From Spirosoma endbachense (lineage in GTDB: Bacteria > Bacteroidota > Bacteroidia > Cytophagales > Spirosomataceae), in contig NZ_CP045997.1 in the NCBI RefSeq assembly GCF_010233585.1, positions 8,764,682-8,828,681 of the forward strand: a stretch of 64,000 nt of DNA, given 5' to 3'. Shown here one piece after another: positions 39,275-47,929 of the stretch. The notes below the pieces were generated by a model. It saw only the letters and a program-made list of their open reading frames with translations, was not told the origin of the DNA and made no database searches. The position numbers and the translations under genes are program-made. Each line of letters begins with the position of its first letter. Within the stretch, counting starts at the first letter, position 1.

Positions 39275-40327
39275 TCATGCATTCAATAGTTCTTTATTTT
39301 TCGCTAATTGGACTGCCGACTCAATCGCCAATACCATCGCGTCGGCGCTGGCAACCCCTTTGCCCGCTATTTCAAAAGCCGTTCCGTGGTCGACAGACGT
39401 ACGAATGATTGGCAGGCCCATAGTAATGTTCACGCCCTTCACACTATCCATCTGTTTCTTTTCAGCATTCCATTTAAAACCGGTCAGCTTAAATGGAATG
39501 TGGCCCTGATCGTGATACATGGCAACAATTCCTCCATAATAACCCGTCGCTGCTTTCGCAAAGAGCGTGTCGGCCGGTACTGGTCCTTCAACGTCGAAAC
39601 CCCGTCGTTTAGCCTCTTCAACCGCAGGCAGGATTTCCTGATCATCTTCGGTTCCGAACAAACCGGAATCGCCTGCGTGCGGATTCAGGCCCGCTACGCC
39701 AATTTTCAGATTGGTTTCTCCCAGAGAAATCAAGCCATTATGCAGCAGTTCAATTACTTCCAGAATCCGGTCTTTCTTGACCAGATCGCAGGCCTGCCGA
39801 AGCGACACATGCGTCGATACATGAATGACCTTCATCTGATCTTCAACCAGCAACATACCATACTTTTTGGTATTGGTATAATGGGCGTAGATTTCGGTGT
39901 GTCCTGCGAAATGATGACCCGCTTCGTTAATCGATTTCTTGTTGATCGGGCCGGTCACCGTAGCGTCAATCTCATCGGCCAGGGCCAGTTCGATCACCGT
40001 TTTTACGGCTGCAAAAGCGGCTTCTCCGGCCATTGCCGAAATTTCACCAAACTTTAACTGATCAATGTCTACATTGTTGAGGTCATACACATCAATTGTA
40101 CCCAGTTGATAGTGTGCGTCCCGAACTGATCTGACCGGCCTGATCACTGCGTTCAGATTCAGCCGGGCAACAATATCGGCAAAAACATGCGCATCGCCCA
40201 CCAGAATAGGCTTGCACAGTTCGTAGATGGCCGGATTGAGCAGTGCTTTAACCGCTATTTCGGGGCCAATGCTTGCCGGATCACCCATCGTGATGCCAAC
40301 AATTGGTTTATCATCTTTATACATCAT
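39275..40327 (-). CDS. PdxA2-type 4-phospho-acid-sugar dehydrogenase
   Basis: 350-aa cytosolic enzyme of the PdxA family, NAD-dependent and divalent-metal dependent. Metal-binding histidines are seen at His173 (STHVSLR), His217 (NPHAGDSG) and His272 (YHDQGH). The opening VGITMGDPASIGPEI is typical. PdxA proper makes a pyridoxal-phosphate precursor, but adjacency to a DUF1537 kinase points to the paralogue PdxA2, which oxidises and decarboxylates D-threonate 4-phosphate or D-erythronate 4-phosphate to DHAP. Nine bases separate it from the aldolase gene. Confidence 0.88.
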   Translation of the reverse strand: MMYKDDKPIVGITMGDPASIGPEIAVKALLNPAIYELCKPILVGDAHVFADIVARLNLNAVIRPVRSVRDAHYQLGTIDVYDLNNVDIDQLKFGEISAMAGEAAFAAVKTVIELALADEIDATVTGPINKKSINEAGHHFAGHTEIYAHYTNTKKYGMLLVEDQMKVIHVSTHVSLRQACDLVKKDRILEVIELLHNGLISLGETNLKIGVAGLNPHAGDSGLFGTEDDQEILPAVEEAKRRGFDVEGPVPADTLFAKAATGYYGGIVAMYHDQGHIPFKLTGFKWNAEKKQMDSVKGVNITMGLPIIRTSVDHGTAFEIAGKGVASADAMVLAIESAVQLAKNKELLNA

Positions 40328-40335
40328 CTGCTCGC

Positions 40336-41256
40336 TTACAGTTGTATTTCTTCTTTTTCGACCAGTTCGGCCAGGGTCGTTTTCAGTTCGGTGGCTTCGC
40401 GCTCAGAAAGCGATTGCAGGGGAGGCATCATTGTTGGATCACAAAGACCATATTCCTGCATCAACACTTTCAGTGCCCATAATGATTCGCCCAGTGTCCG
40501 ACCCGATTGGTACAACTGGCCAAATACATCCGATTGATTTTGATACCCATAGGCTTTATCGGCGTCGCCAGCCCGAACCGCCTTCATCATATCCCGGTAG
40601 ATACCCGGAAACAGATTGCCGGTGCTGGGAACCAGCCCATCGGAACCATACAAAAGTGCCTGCGCCGACTTTGCTGCCCATCCCATAAAATGGCTGAAAT
40701 CAGCCCGATTTGCCCATAAAGACAGTGATTCGTTCAGTCGTTCACTGCTTCGCTCCGAGTCCTTCGTACCGACAATATTGGGGTGGTAACTTAATTCGTC
40801 AATCACCGCCAGCGGAATCGACATGTGGGTGGTTGCAAAGATGTTATAGATGATCAGCGGTCCGTTCAACTGATTAGCCAGTTGCTCGAAATACCGCTTC
40901 ATCTGACTTTCTGAGAGGCTGTAGTAGGAAGGGAGTGTAGCCGCAACCGCATCGATACCCGAGTCAAAACAGTAGTTCGCAAAATCGATCGTTTCTTCCA
41001 GACAGTTTGACGAAATACCGGCGTATACCATCATATCGGCTGATTTTAGCTGTACTACCGCCCGCACATAATCCTTTTTTATCGGTGTAGGCAGCGAAGC
41101 AGACTCTCCTGTTGTTCCTAAAATAAACGGCATAGCCTCATTCGCCTGAAGATTGCTCACTATCTTCTCAACCGCCGGCCTATCCAATTGGTATGCTTCG
41201 GTCAGGGGCGTAACAAGCGGAACAACAACACCCTGATACTTCTTTTTTAGGTTCAT
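40336..41256 (-). CDS. DapA/NanA-superfamily pyruvate aldolase
   Basis: 306-aa cytosolic class I aldolase. The pyruvate-binding motif GTTGE is intact (47-51), catalytic Tyr137 is in LIIYNIF and the Schiff-base Lys165 in VGTKDSE. This differs from the CLSSE variant at 16441. The start codon lies 2 bp after the Fe-alcohol dehydrogenase stop, and the stop is 9 bp before the PdxA2-type start, so this is a tight operon. A retro-aldol cleavage of a 2-keto-3-deoxy sugar acid to pyruvate and an aldehyde is the expected reaction; Dha (3-deoxy-D-lyxo-heptulosaric acid) is the candidate proposed here. Confidence 0.88.
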   Translation of the reverse strand: MNLKKKYQGVVVPLVTPLTEAYQLDRPAVEKIVSNLQANEAMPFILGTTGESASLPTPIKKDYVRAVVQLKSADMMVYAGISSNCLEETIDFANYCFDSGIDAVAATLPSYYSLSESQMKRYFEQLANQLNGPLIIYNIFATTHMSIPLAVIDELSYHPNIVGTKDSERSSERLNESLSLWANRADFSHFMGWAAKSAQALLYGSDGLVPSTGNLFPGIYRDMMKAVRAGDADKAYGYQNQSDVFGQLYQSGRTLGESLWALKVLMQEYGLCDPTMMPPLQSLSEREATELKTTLAELVEKEEIQL

Positions 41257-41258
41257 AA

Positions 41259-42407
41259 TTAGTAGGCGGCTGTATAAATGGCAATGGCATCCTCACGGGT
41301 AATTTCACGAGGATTATTTTTCAGTAACCGGGTAATTTTCATAGCATCCTCTGCCATTTGTGGAATGGCTTCTCGGGGAATATTCACATCGCGAAGGCGG
41401 GCCGGAATGCCACAATCGCGAATCAGTTCATTGATTTTCGCCACTCCGCGGGCTGCCGTTTCGGCATCAGTGCTACCCCGCTCGCACCCCAGTGCGATGG
41501 CCACCTGTGCATGCCGGCAAAGCGACGCCGACGCGTTGAACTCCATCACATAAGGCAGCAATAAGGCATTGGAGAGCCCGTGGGCCAGATGAAACATACT
41601 CCCCAGCGGATACGACAGGGCATGAACACCGGCCGTGTTGACAGGCCCCAGACAAAACCCACCCAGCAAACTACCCATTGCGACCTGTGTACGCGCTTCT
41701 TCGTCCGATCCATCCCGTACGGCCTGCACGATATTGGCCGCAATCAGGCGCATGCCTTCAAAGGCGTACATGTCGATGAACGGTTGGGCAAATTTGTTGG
41801 TGTAAGCCTCCAGGCAATGCGTTAGTGCATCAATACCGGTAGCTGCGGTAATGGCCGAAGGAACACTCAGGGTCAACAATGGATCGACATAAACGATGTC
41901 GGGCACCAGAAACGGACTGATGATGCCTTTCTTCTGATTATCGGCCGTATCGACTAAAATGGCGTTTGGCGACGCTTCACTGCCCGTTCCCGATGTGGCA
42001 GGCACACAAATAAGTTTTTTACGCCTACTGCTCAGGTTTCCAATGCCAACGATTTCAGCCAGAGCCTGGTCATTGTCGAGTTGGGCCGCTACCAGTTTGG
42101 CAATATCCAGCACGCTTCCTCCGCCAATACCCACCACCAGGTCGGGATTAAACGGAGCGACAGCTTGTAGTAATGCGTCGAAATCATCGAAGGTTGGCTC
42201 CTGAACAATACTGGTATCGACCCGAACAGCAATTCCATTGCTTTCCAGGCTATCAATCAGGCTTTTCAACTGTCCCAGAAGTGGGCTAATGGTTATGAGT
42301 AGTACCCGTTGGGGAAACAGTTGACTGATTTCATCAGCTAAGCTCCCCAGAGAGCCTTTACCAAAAACCAGTTTGCCGGGAAAATGTATTTTTAAAGCCT
42401 GAGTCAT
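41259..42407 (-). CDS. Iron-containing (group III) alcohol dehydrogenase
   Basis: 382-aa cytosolic Fe-ADH. The NAD-binding loop is GGGS (95-98), and the metal ligands are Asp193, His197 (GIDALTHCLEAY), His262 and His276 (VHALSY..., FHLAHGLSN). Relatives include lactaldehyde reductase (FucO), methanol and 1,3-propanediol dehydrogenases, which reduce small aldehydes. Its position directly before the aldolase gene suggests it handles the aldehyde released by that aldolase. A fucose or rhamnose lactaldehyde role is an alternative. Confidence 0.9.
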   Translation of the reverse strand: MTQALKIHFPGKLVFGKGSLGSLADEISQLFPQRVLLITISPLLGQLKSLIDSLESNGIAVRVDTSIVQEPTFDDFDALLQAVAPFNPDLVVGIGGGSVLDIAKLVAAQLDNDQALAEIVGIGNLSSRRKKLICVPATSGTGSEASPNAILVDTADNQKKGIISPFLVPDIVYVDPLLTLSVPSAITAATGIDALTHCLEAYTNKFAQPFIDMYAFEGMRLIAANIVQAVRDGSDEEARTQVAMGSLLGGFCLGPVNTAGVHALSYPLGSMFHLAHGLSNALLLPYVMEFNASASLCRHAQVAIALGCERGSTDAETAARGVAKINELIRDCGIPARLRDVNIPREAIPQMAEDAMKITRLLKNNPREITREDAIAIYTAAY

Positions 42408-42477
42408 TGTTTCTAAAGTGTTTTTGTCCTGCTGATGTAGCCTGATCGCCGGAGCGAATGCATGACAAAAAACAGTT

Positions 42478-43611
42478 TCAATCCTTCGTTATTTCTTTTG
42501 CTATTGGTGCCGTATAGCCTGCCAGAGTGGGCCAAACGCCGTTTTCAATAGGTTTCAACTTCAGTTTCTTCGGATCAATGACCGCGTGTTTGATCTTTTG
42601 CCGACGCCATGTATAAATCACATGAATCAACCCATCGCTCGTTTGAATCACGGATGGATACGAATACTGACTGATGGGTGAATCTTCCAGGATGACCGCT
42701 GCCGACCAGTTTTTACCATCGTTCGACACGGCCAGATTCAGCGGTGTTCGCGGCCCTTTGGCCAGATCCCCCGGTGGCAGTACGTGGTTATAGACCAGCA
42801 CCTGCCGACCATCGCTGAGCGTTACGGCATCGGTTCCTGAATTGTTATTGGGCAATGACGATTTGGCCAATGGCGACCACGTTTCTCCATTATCTGTCGA
42901 CCAGGATTCGACAATTGCGCGATCTCTACTACGTGCCAGAATCTGGAGTTTTCCCTTCCCGTAACTCAGAATGCTCGGCTGAATGGCATTGATCGTTTTG
43001 CCGTCATTGATCGGGCCGACCATCCGCCAGGTTTTTCCAAAATCCGGAGTCACTTCGAAATGCAGTTTCCAGCCGTCGCCCTCCGTGCTGGACGGGCAAA
43101 CCAGATTTCCATTGGCCAGCAATACCGGTTTGTTTTTCACTGGTCCTATATACCCTTCGGGTAAAGCTTTGGCCTTCGACCATATGCGACCACCATCTGA
43201 GGATGTTTTCAGCCAGCCTTTCCATTTGGACGGACTTGGGCCAACTTTGTAGAAAAGCATCAGATCACCCTTCGGAATCTGATACAAAACCGGATTCCAG
43301 CAGGCGTACCGGAGCGTATCGTTGATAATTCCATTGGCCACGTTTTGCGGAGCCATCCATTTGCCGTTTTCCTGGCGGCTTATCCAGATGCATACGTCCG
43401 GGTTCCGTTCTTTAGTCCCTCCAAACCAAGCCGATACCAACCCGGTCGGCGTTTCGGTAATGGTGGCGGCATGGCTTTCCGGAAATGGTGGTTTTTCAAC
43501 CACAAATTCATCGACTACCAATCCGGATTGCCATTTCGGCAACTGGGCGAATGTTGTACTGAAGAGTGTCAGACTGGTCAGCAGGGTCAGGTATAGGGGT
43601 TTGTTTTTCAT
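42478..43611 (-). CDS. Exported sialidase-like BNR-propeller hydrolase
   Basis: 377-aa exported six-bladed propeller of the BNR_2/sialidase superfamily. ATG 43611 gives a signal peptide (MKNKPLYLTLLTSLTLFSTTFAQ); the longer frame to 43776 would overlap the DUF3826 gene. Three Asp-box motifs are visible: SSDGGRIW (137-144), TPDFGKTW (188-195) and STDNGETW (238-245). The classic sialidase FRIP is not seen. Because sialic acid genes are otherwise absent, the substrate may be another 2-keto-3-deoxy acid glycoside such as Kdo or Dha of RG-II; that is inference from the next genes. Confidence 0.82.
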   Translation of the reverse strand: MKNKPLYLTLLTSLTLFSTTFAQLPKWQSGLVVDEFVVEKPPFPESHAATITETPTGLVSAWFGGTKERNPDVCIWISRQENGKWMAPQNVANGIINDTLRYACWNPVLYQIPKGDLMLFYKVGPSPSKWKGWLKTSSDGGRIWSKAKALPEGYIGPVKNKPVLLANGNLVCPSSTEGDGWKLHFEVTPDFGKTWRMVGPINDGKTINAIQPSILSYGKGKLQILARSRDRAIVESWSTDNGETWSPLAKSSLPNNNSGTDAVTLSDGRQVLVYNHVLPPGDLAKGPRTPLNLAVSNDGKNWSAAVILEDSPISQYSYPSVIQTSDGLIHVIYTWRRQKIKHAVIDPKKLKLKPIENGVWPTLAGYTAPIAKEITKD

Positions 43612-43681
43612 TCTTCGGGAGAATTTTCCGAAACGGAGCCGATCAACGGTTTTACCCTTTCGAGAAGCTGATTCGGAACTA

Positions 43682-44386
43682 TCAATTTGTCGCCTGTTTC
43701 TTCTCAGCGGCTTTTTTTGCTTTGATTGCAGCCGTATAGGTATTGTACATTTCTCGCCAATTGCGGCCATTGGCATTGAGATACTGCTCTGATTTGGTTT
43801 TGTAGATCTCGAAAATGGCCGAAATCTCTTTCATGCTTTTATAATCGACAGCCTGTTCCCGAGCCTGCTCCAGAAATCCCAGAATGGTTTCTTCTTCCTG
43901 AGCGGTTATGTTGGGGACGATGGCCCTGTAACCGTTCATCGTGAACGCGACTTTTCCAATCGTGTATTTATTCAGCACGGCGTCAACCTGCTTTTTATCG
44001 AGGTCTTTTTGCAGCCCAGTCATCAGATCCTCGTGTACGGTTTTGGGAATGGCCGAGTCGGCTATGAGTTGGCGGTCCAGCTCTGACAGCGGTTTGCCCG
44101 TTACGGGATTGATCCCGGCCGGAACTGAAGCAACGGGATGTTCATTGTGCCAGTCGCGTATGGCATTCAGGTGCGTAGCAACCACTCCGGTCAGGCGTTT
44201 TTCCTTATCCGGATCATTCAGGTTCAGTGAACTAATCCACTCGGCGGCTTTTTTCTCCTGTTCAGCATCGGCTTTCGCTTTGGTCTCGGCAGAGGCTACT
44301 GGCATGACGGATTGAGTCTGGCTGAATACAGGCGCTGCCGACAGGACGCCAGCTATGAACAAACAGGTATTGACAATTTTTTTCAT
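43682..44386 (-). CDS. DUF3826 exported protein
   Basis: 234-aa exported mostly helical protein with a signal peptide ending VFSQ. It is rich in Lys, Glu and Ala and has no recognised catalytic motif. The stretch LTGVVATHLNAIRDWHNEHPV and NGYRAIVPNITAQEEETILGFLEQAREQAVDYKSMKEI match what is known as DUF3826, a family found next to pectin-utilisation genes in Bacteroidetes. Function unknown. It lies 2 bp from the start of the esterase gene unit. Confidence 0.75.
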   Translation of the reverse strand: MKKIVNTCLFIAGVLSAAPVFSQTQSVMPVASAETKAKADAEQEKKAAEWISSLNLNDPDKEKRLTGVVATHLNAIRDWHNEHPVASVPAGINPVTGKPLSELDRQLIADSAIPKTVHEDLMTGLQKDLDKKQVDAVLNKYTIGKVAFTMNGYRAIVPNITAQEEETILGFLEQAREQAVDYKSMKEISAIFEIYKTKSEQYLNANGRNWREMYNTYTAAIKAKKAAEKKQATN

Positions 44387-44388
44387 GG

Positions 44389-45864
44389 CTATTTTGAGCG
44401 TTCAGGAAGTTGTACTAGTTCATACTGCTGATTCTTCAATGGATTATCGGTTCGAAACGGGCGGGCAGGCAGCCCTTCGTTATTGAACAGATTCGGTTGG
44501 GCCGCTTCGTCCCAGGCAAAGCGAACAGCCACCGGATTCGACACAGAAGCCGCCGAAACGAGCACGTGTCTGCCGTCGATTCGTGCCTGTGCGGGTACAA
44601 AAACGCCATTGGCCCCGGCAACCGTAAAGCCAGTAAGTGGTTGCCCGTCTTTACTGACCAAACCATTTCCTATGTTCCGGAAGCTTAGTTCGGCCATGCC
44701 GCTCTTTACCCGCATGCCCTCATAAACAGGGCTTTGCGAACTAACCGAACGCTTTCCGTAATCTGTAGCCAGGGCGAGTAAGGCAAGTCGTCGACCAATT
44801 TCCCATTTGTAGGGAGGATGGATGTCGGACAGATCTTCGGCCAGATCGGTCGTTACGATCATTCCGGTTTTGGGCAGACTCAGTACCAATTCCTGCGCTT
44901 CCCGAAATTCAGGCAATGTTTCGCGCGTGAGCACAACTTTTCCTTTTGATTCAGAATATTTGAATGGCGCTAGTTGAACGTAATAAAACGGCAGATTCGG
45001 GTCGCTCCACGCGCTACGCCAGCTCGTAATCAGCGTTTTCATCTTGTGCGAATACGAACTGGTTTCTTTCAGGAAACAGTTGGTTTCTCCCTGATACCAC
45101 AGAAAACCCTTTACCGCAAACGGTGCCAGTGGCCGAATCATGGGTTCATAGAATTTTCCGGGTTCGCCGTCTACTTTCTGATCGCCATAATAAGCATCCT
45201 CCCGAAAAGCTGATTCTGAAATCCACGGCTCAATCCGGCTGCCGGGTATGGCCGACGAAATGACCCCAATCGGCACATTCAGGTTTTTGTAGAGTTCTTT
45301 CGCGAAGAAATAAGCGGGTGCCGAAAATGACCGCAAAGCCGAATCCTGAGCCATGTTCCAGCCGCGATGCAGCGAATCGGGCTTACCAAGCTCTTTCCGG
45401 TTGACCAGAAAGATGCGGATCTGAGGATTCGTAGCGTACTCCAACTCATCGACTGGATTATGGCCGTCAGTGTCAGTGGCCAACGCCCGATTCACCTTGC
45501 TATTCTTCCGCATGGTGTATTCCATGTTCGATTGTCCCGAGCATAGCCAGACTTCGCCCACCAGAATATTTTGCAGCCGGATGGTATTGGTGCCCGAAAT
45601 AAGCAACTCAGATGGCTTCGTTGAGGCTTTCAGTGGTTTCAGGGTAATCTTCCATTGGCCCGAGGCATCAGCAAACGTAGTCTGTTGTTGCCCGGCAAAC
45701 TGAATCGTCACCGTCTCGCCAACCGATCCCTTTCCCCAGATCACCACCGGTTTCCCCTGTTGCAGTACCATATTGTGCCCAAAAATTCGGGGCAGTATGA
45801 TTTCGGCTTTCAGTTGGATCGAAAGGGAAACTGTAACAAGGAATATGACGATAAATTTGGACAT
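44389..45864 (-). CDS. Sialate O-acetylesterase-type SGNH esterase
   Basis: 491-aa exported carbohydrate esterase of the SASA (DUF303) family. The catalytic Ser112 lies in CSGQSNMEY, a second block is GFLWYQGETNC, and the Asp-His dyad is in DLSDIHPPYKWEIGRR. The N-terminal beta domain (GHNMVLQQGKPVVIWGKG) is normal for the family. ATG 45864 begins the signal peptide; a further in-frame ATG at 45876 would add four residues. In pectin loci these enzymes remove acetyl groups from rhamnogalacturonan rather than from sialic acid. Confidence 0.9.
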   Translation of the reverse strand: MSKFIVIFLVTVSLSIQLKAEIILPRIFGHNMVLQQGKPVVIWGKGSVGETVTIQFAGQQQTTFADASGQWKITLKPLKASTKPSELLISGTNTIRLQNILVGEVWLCSGQSNMEYTMRKNSKVNRALATDTDGHNPVDELEYATNPQIRIFLVNRKELGKPDSLHRGWNMAQDSALRSFSAPAYFFAKELYKNLNVPIGVISSAIPGSRIEPWISESAFREDAYYGDQKVDGEPGKFYEPMIRPLAPFAVKGFLWYQGETNCFLKETSSYSHKMKTLITSWRSAWSDPNLPFYYVQLAPFKYSESKGKVVLTRETLPEFREAQELVLSLPKTGMIVTTDLAEDLSDIHPPYKWEIGRRLALLALATDYGKRSVSSQSPVYEGMRVKSGMAELSFRNIGNGLVSKDGQPLTGFTVAGANGVFVPAQARIDGRHVLVSAASVSNPVAVRFAWDEAAQPNLFNNEGLPARPFRTDNPLKNQQYELVQLPERSK

Positions 45865-45911
45865 TTGAGCGAGCAACTTTCCGAACGACTTAAGTCTTTC
45901 TGGAAGTTTAT

Positions 45912-47789
45912 TTATTCTTGAAATTTGATTAACGGACTCGTTTTAAACGACTTAATCACAAACACAGCTTCTTCGTCCTGCTCGCCTGCTTTGGGTAAAT
46001 CATAACTTTGGTCGGTCGGCGTATCGGCATCCGGGAACCGGCGAACACCACCGGTTCGAAACACCACCCGCCGGAACGACGCCACAGGGGCAAAGAACAG
46101 TTTAGCCCCTTTCGATTGCCCATTCACAAACGTCGTAAACATCCGTTTGTCGCGATCCAGCTCAATTCGTACCTCGTATTGTTTACCCGCTTCGTATTTC
46201 TGAATGCCTGAATCACGGTAGCCGACTTTGGCTTTAAAAAGACTATCCGAATCGAACATCAGTCGAACAGCCGCATTGCCTTTGGCATCCTGAAACTCGA
46301 TCTGTAAAACCCCTTTATTAGCCTGTTGGGGCACGATTGAAAATTCGACAGCCACCTTCTTTGCGTCGGGGATAACCCGCTCGGCTTTGGCATAATCGAA
46401 CTTGTCTTTATCCCGAAGAACCAGTGCTTTCGTACCCGCAGCTGTTTCAATTTTTGCCGTAGCCTGAAGCGGGCTGTAGATGTTCCAGTATTTTAGCTCT
46501 TCGCCCGCTGGTAGCTGGGCAAACACATCATTAGCCTGATTTTTCACCTCGTCGGTGATCGGAACCGGAATGCTGGATACCCAGATATCTTCCTTGTTCA
46601 TGCTGTAGGTAACCCACAGATTGCCGTCGGGTGGCGTACCGTTGCCTTCTTCAATGCCCCGTACGTATTGCGGCCCATATGACTTGTAAGCCCCTCCATA
46701 GCGCATGGATGTAATTTCTCCATTTACCAACAGCAGATTCGTGTAGGCCAGGCCGTCTTTGCTGGTCGAAACCGCCAGCGGCCAACGAAACTCGGACGGG
46801 TTATAAACAGTGGCGTATTGGCCATCCGACGTTTTCTGACCCCATATCTTGGCGTTGCTGTTAACAAAACCCGGTGCCCGAAGCGGATTATACAACCAGG
46901 TTTTGCCTTCGTCTTTGCTGATTGTCGTTAAGGCGTGTTTCCATAGACCCACCACACGATTGTCGGGCAAATGATAATAGCTGAACGCTTTCACATCCTT
47001 CTTGAGCGAAATGAGTGGATCGTTGCGGTCGGCTTCTTCGATCCATTGCTGCATCATCAGCGGATTGGCGAGCAATTCATTACAGGCTTCGACAAATCCT
47101 TTGTCTTTCGAGCTGGTATAGAACGGGTAGGTCGATTTAGCCCGATCGGGGTTGCCATTGTTCCAGGATGTGTTATTGCGGATAAAGTAAATTGGTCCGA
47201 ATTTACCATCCGGGTAGACTTCCCGAACTACGCGACCGATGCCGTTTCCATCGTTCGGGTCGTCTTTGGGTCCCATCACAATTCCGTAGAAAGCCAGCGT
47301 TAACAACCGTTTGTTTTTCGCGACAAAGAAGCCCATCCGCTGGTGCATGACTGCGTACAGATCTTTGGCGACTTCTGGCCGACCTTCTTTCTTCCAGCCA
47401 TCCGGCACTTTGTATGGGGGAAAAATAATGGTTGGCTTCGACCAGTTATACCCATCTTTGGAGGTTAGAAGCAGCGTTTGCCCCGGCGGTACGTGTTCAC
47501 CGACCGGATTGCTGAGGTATTGCAGGTAGAAGGTATTATTCCAGTAGGCGAGCATGGGGGCGTGATTGTACGTCCAGTTGGTGCCGCCTGCCAGTTCTGG
47601 ATTTTCCCGGTTTGCCCGAAATACCTGAATGTTGTGTACGCCCACCGCCGGACTCAACTGACCGTGGTGATAATCGACATTGGACAACGTTTGCCCGACA
47701 TAGTGCACGGTATCCTGCGTGTATGCGTAGTGGGTAAGGCAGAACAGAAGTACCGTCTGAAGAAATAGTTGACCTAACTTTTTTGTCAT
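45912..47789 (-). CDS. Exported BNR-propeller protein with C-terminal ConA-like domain
   Basis: 625-aa exported protein with two parts. Residues about 50-430 form a sialidase-like propeller with sequences such as TSKDGYNW, ISKDEGKTWLYN and STSKDGLAYT. The last 180 residues form a beta sandwich of the ConA/LamG type (VAVEFSIVPQQANKGVLQIEF, YEVRIELDRDKRMFTTFVNGQ). ATG 47789 (MTKKLGQLFLQTVLLF) was chosen; the frame extends upstream to 47933 but covers a hairpin region and gives no signal peptide. I do not recognise the glycan target. It is likely a glycosidase of an RG component. Confidence 0.72.
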   Translation of the reverse strand: MTKKLGQLFLQTVLLFCLTHYAYTQDTVHYVGQTLSNVDYHHGQLSPAVGVHNIQVFRANRENPELAGGTNWTYNHAPMLAYWNNTFYLQYLSNPVGEHVPPGQTLLLTSKDGYNWSKPTIIFPPYKVPDGWKKEGRPEVAKDLYAVMHQRMGFFVAKNKRLLTLAFYGIVMGPKDDPNDGNGIGRVVREVYPDGKFGPIYFIRNNTSWNNGNPDRAKSTYPFYTSSKDKGFVEACNELLANPLMMQQWIEEADRNDPLISLKKDVKAFSYYHLPDNRVVGLWKHALTTISKDEGKTWLYNPLRAPGFVNSNAKIWGQKTSDGQYATVYNPSEFRWPLAVSTSKDGLAYTNLLLVNGEITSMRYGGAYKSYGPQYVRGIEEGNGTPPDGNLWVTYSMNKEDIWVSSIPVPITDEVKNQANDVFAQLPAGEELKYWNIYSPLQATAKIETAAGTKALVLRDKDKFDYAKAERVIPDAKKVAVEFSIVPQQANKGVLQIEFQDAKGNAAVRLMFDSDSLFKAKVGYRDSGIQKYEAGKQYEVRIELDRDKRMFTTFVNGQSKGAKLFFAPVASFRRVVFRTGGVRRFPDADTPTDQSYDLPKAGEQDEEAVFVIKSFKTSPLIKFQE

Positions 47790-47865
47790 TGCGACCTGAG
47801 TAGACTCTTGAGGGTTCACTCGTGTTACGATTGCTCTTTTGTCGGAATGACAAATCGCTCCCGAT

Positions 47866-47897
47866 CGTTTTGCCGGGTTTGAGATCCCGGCAAAACG
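47866..47897. repeat. Short inverted repeat upstream of BNR gene
   Basis: Perfect 12-bp arms (47866-47877 and 47886-47897) with an eight-base loop, in the 140-bp gap between the BNR gene start (47789) and the stop of the large beta-helix gene (47930). Confidence 0.75.
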
Positions 47898-47929
47898 ACA
47901 CGTTTCGACAAGTTGATTAACGTACACGT

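Noticed and set aside
39275..40327. Vitamin B6 biosynthesis gene pdxA.
   Set aside because: Location beside a DUF1537 kinase inside a sugar-acid operon and absence of other B6 genes favour the PdxA2 catabolic paralogue.
42420..42474. Inverted repeat gtttttgtc / gacaaaaaac before the Fe-ADH gene.
   Set aside because: Short, A/T-dominated arms of unequal length; likely chance.
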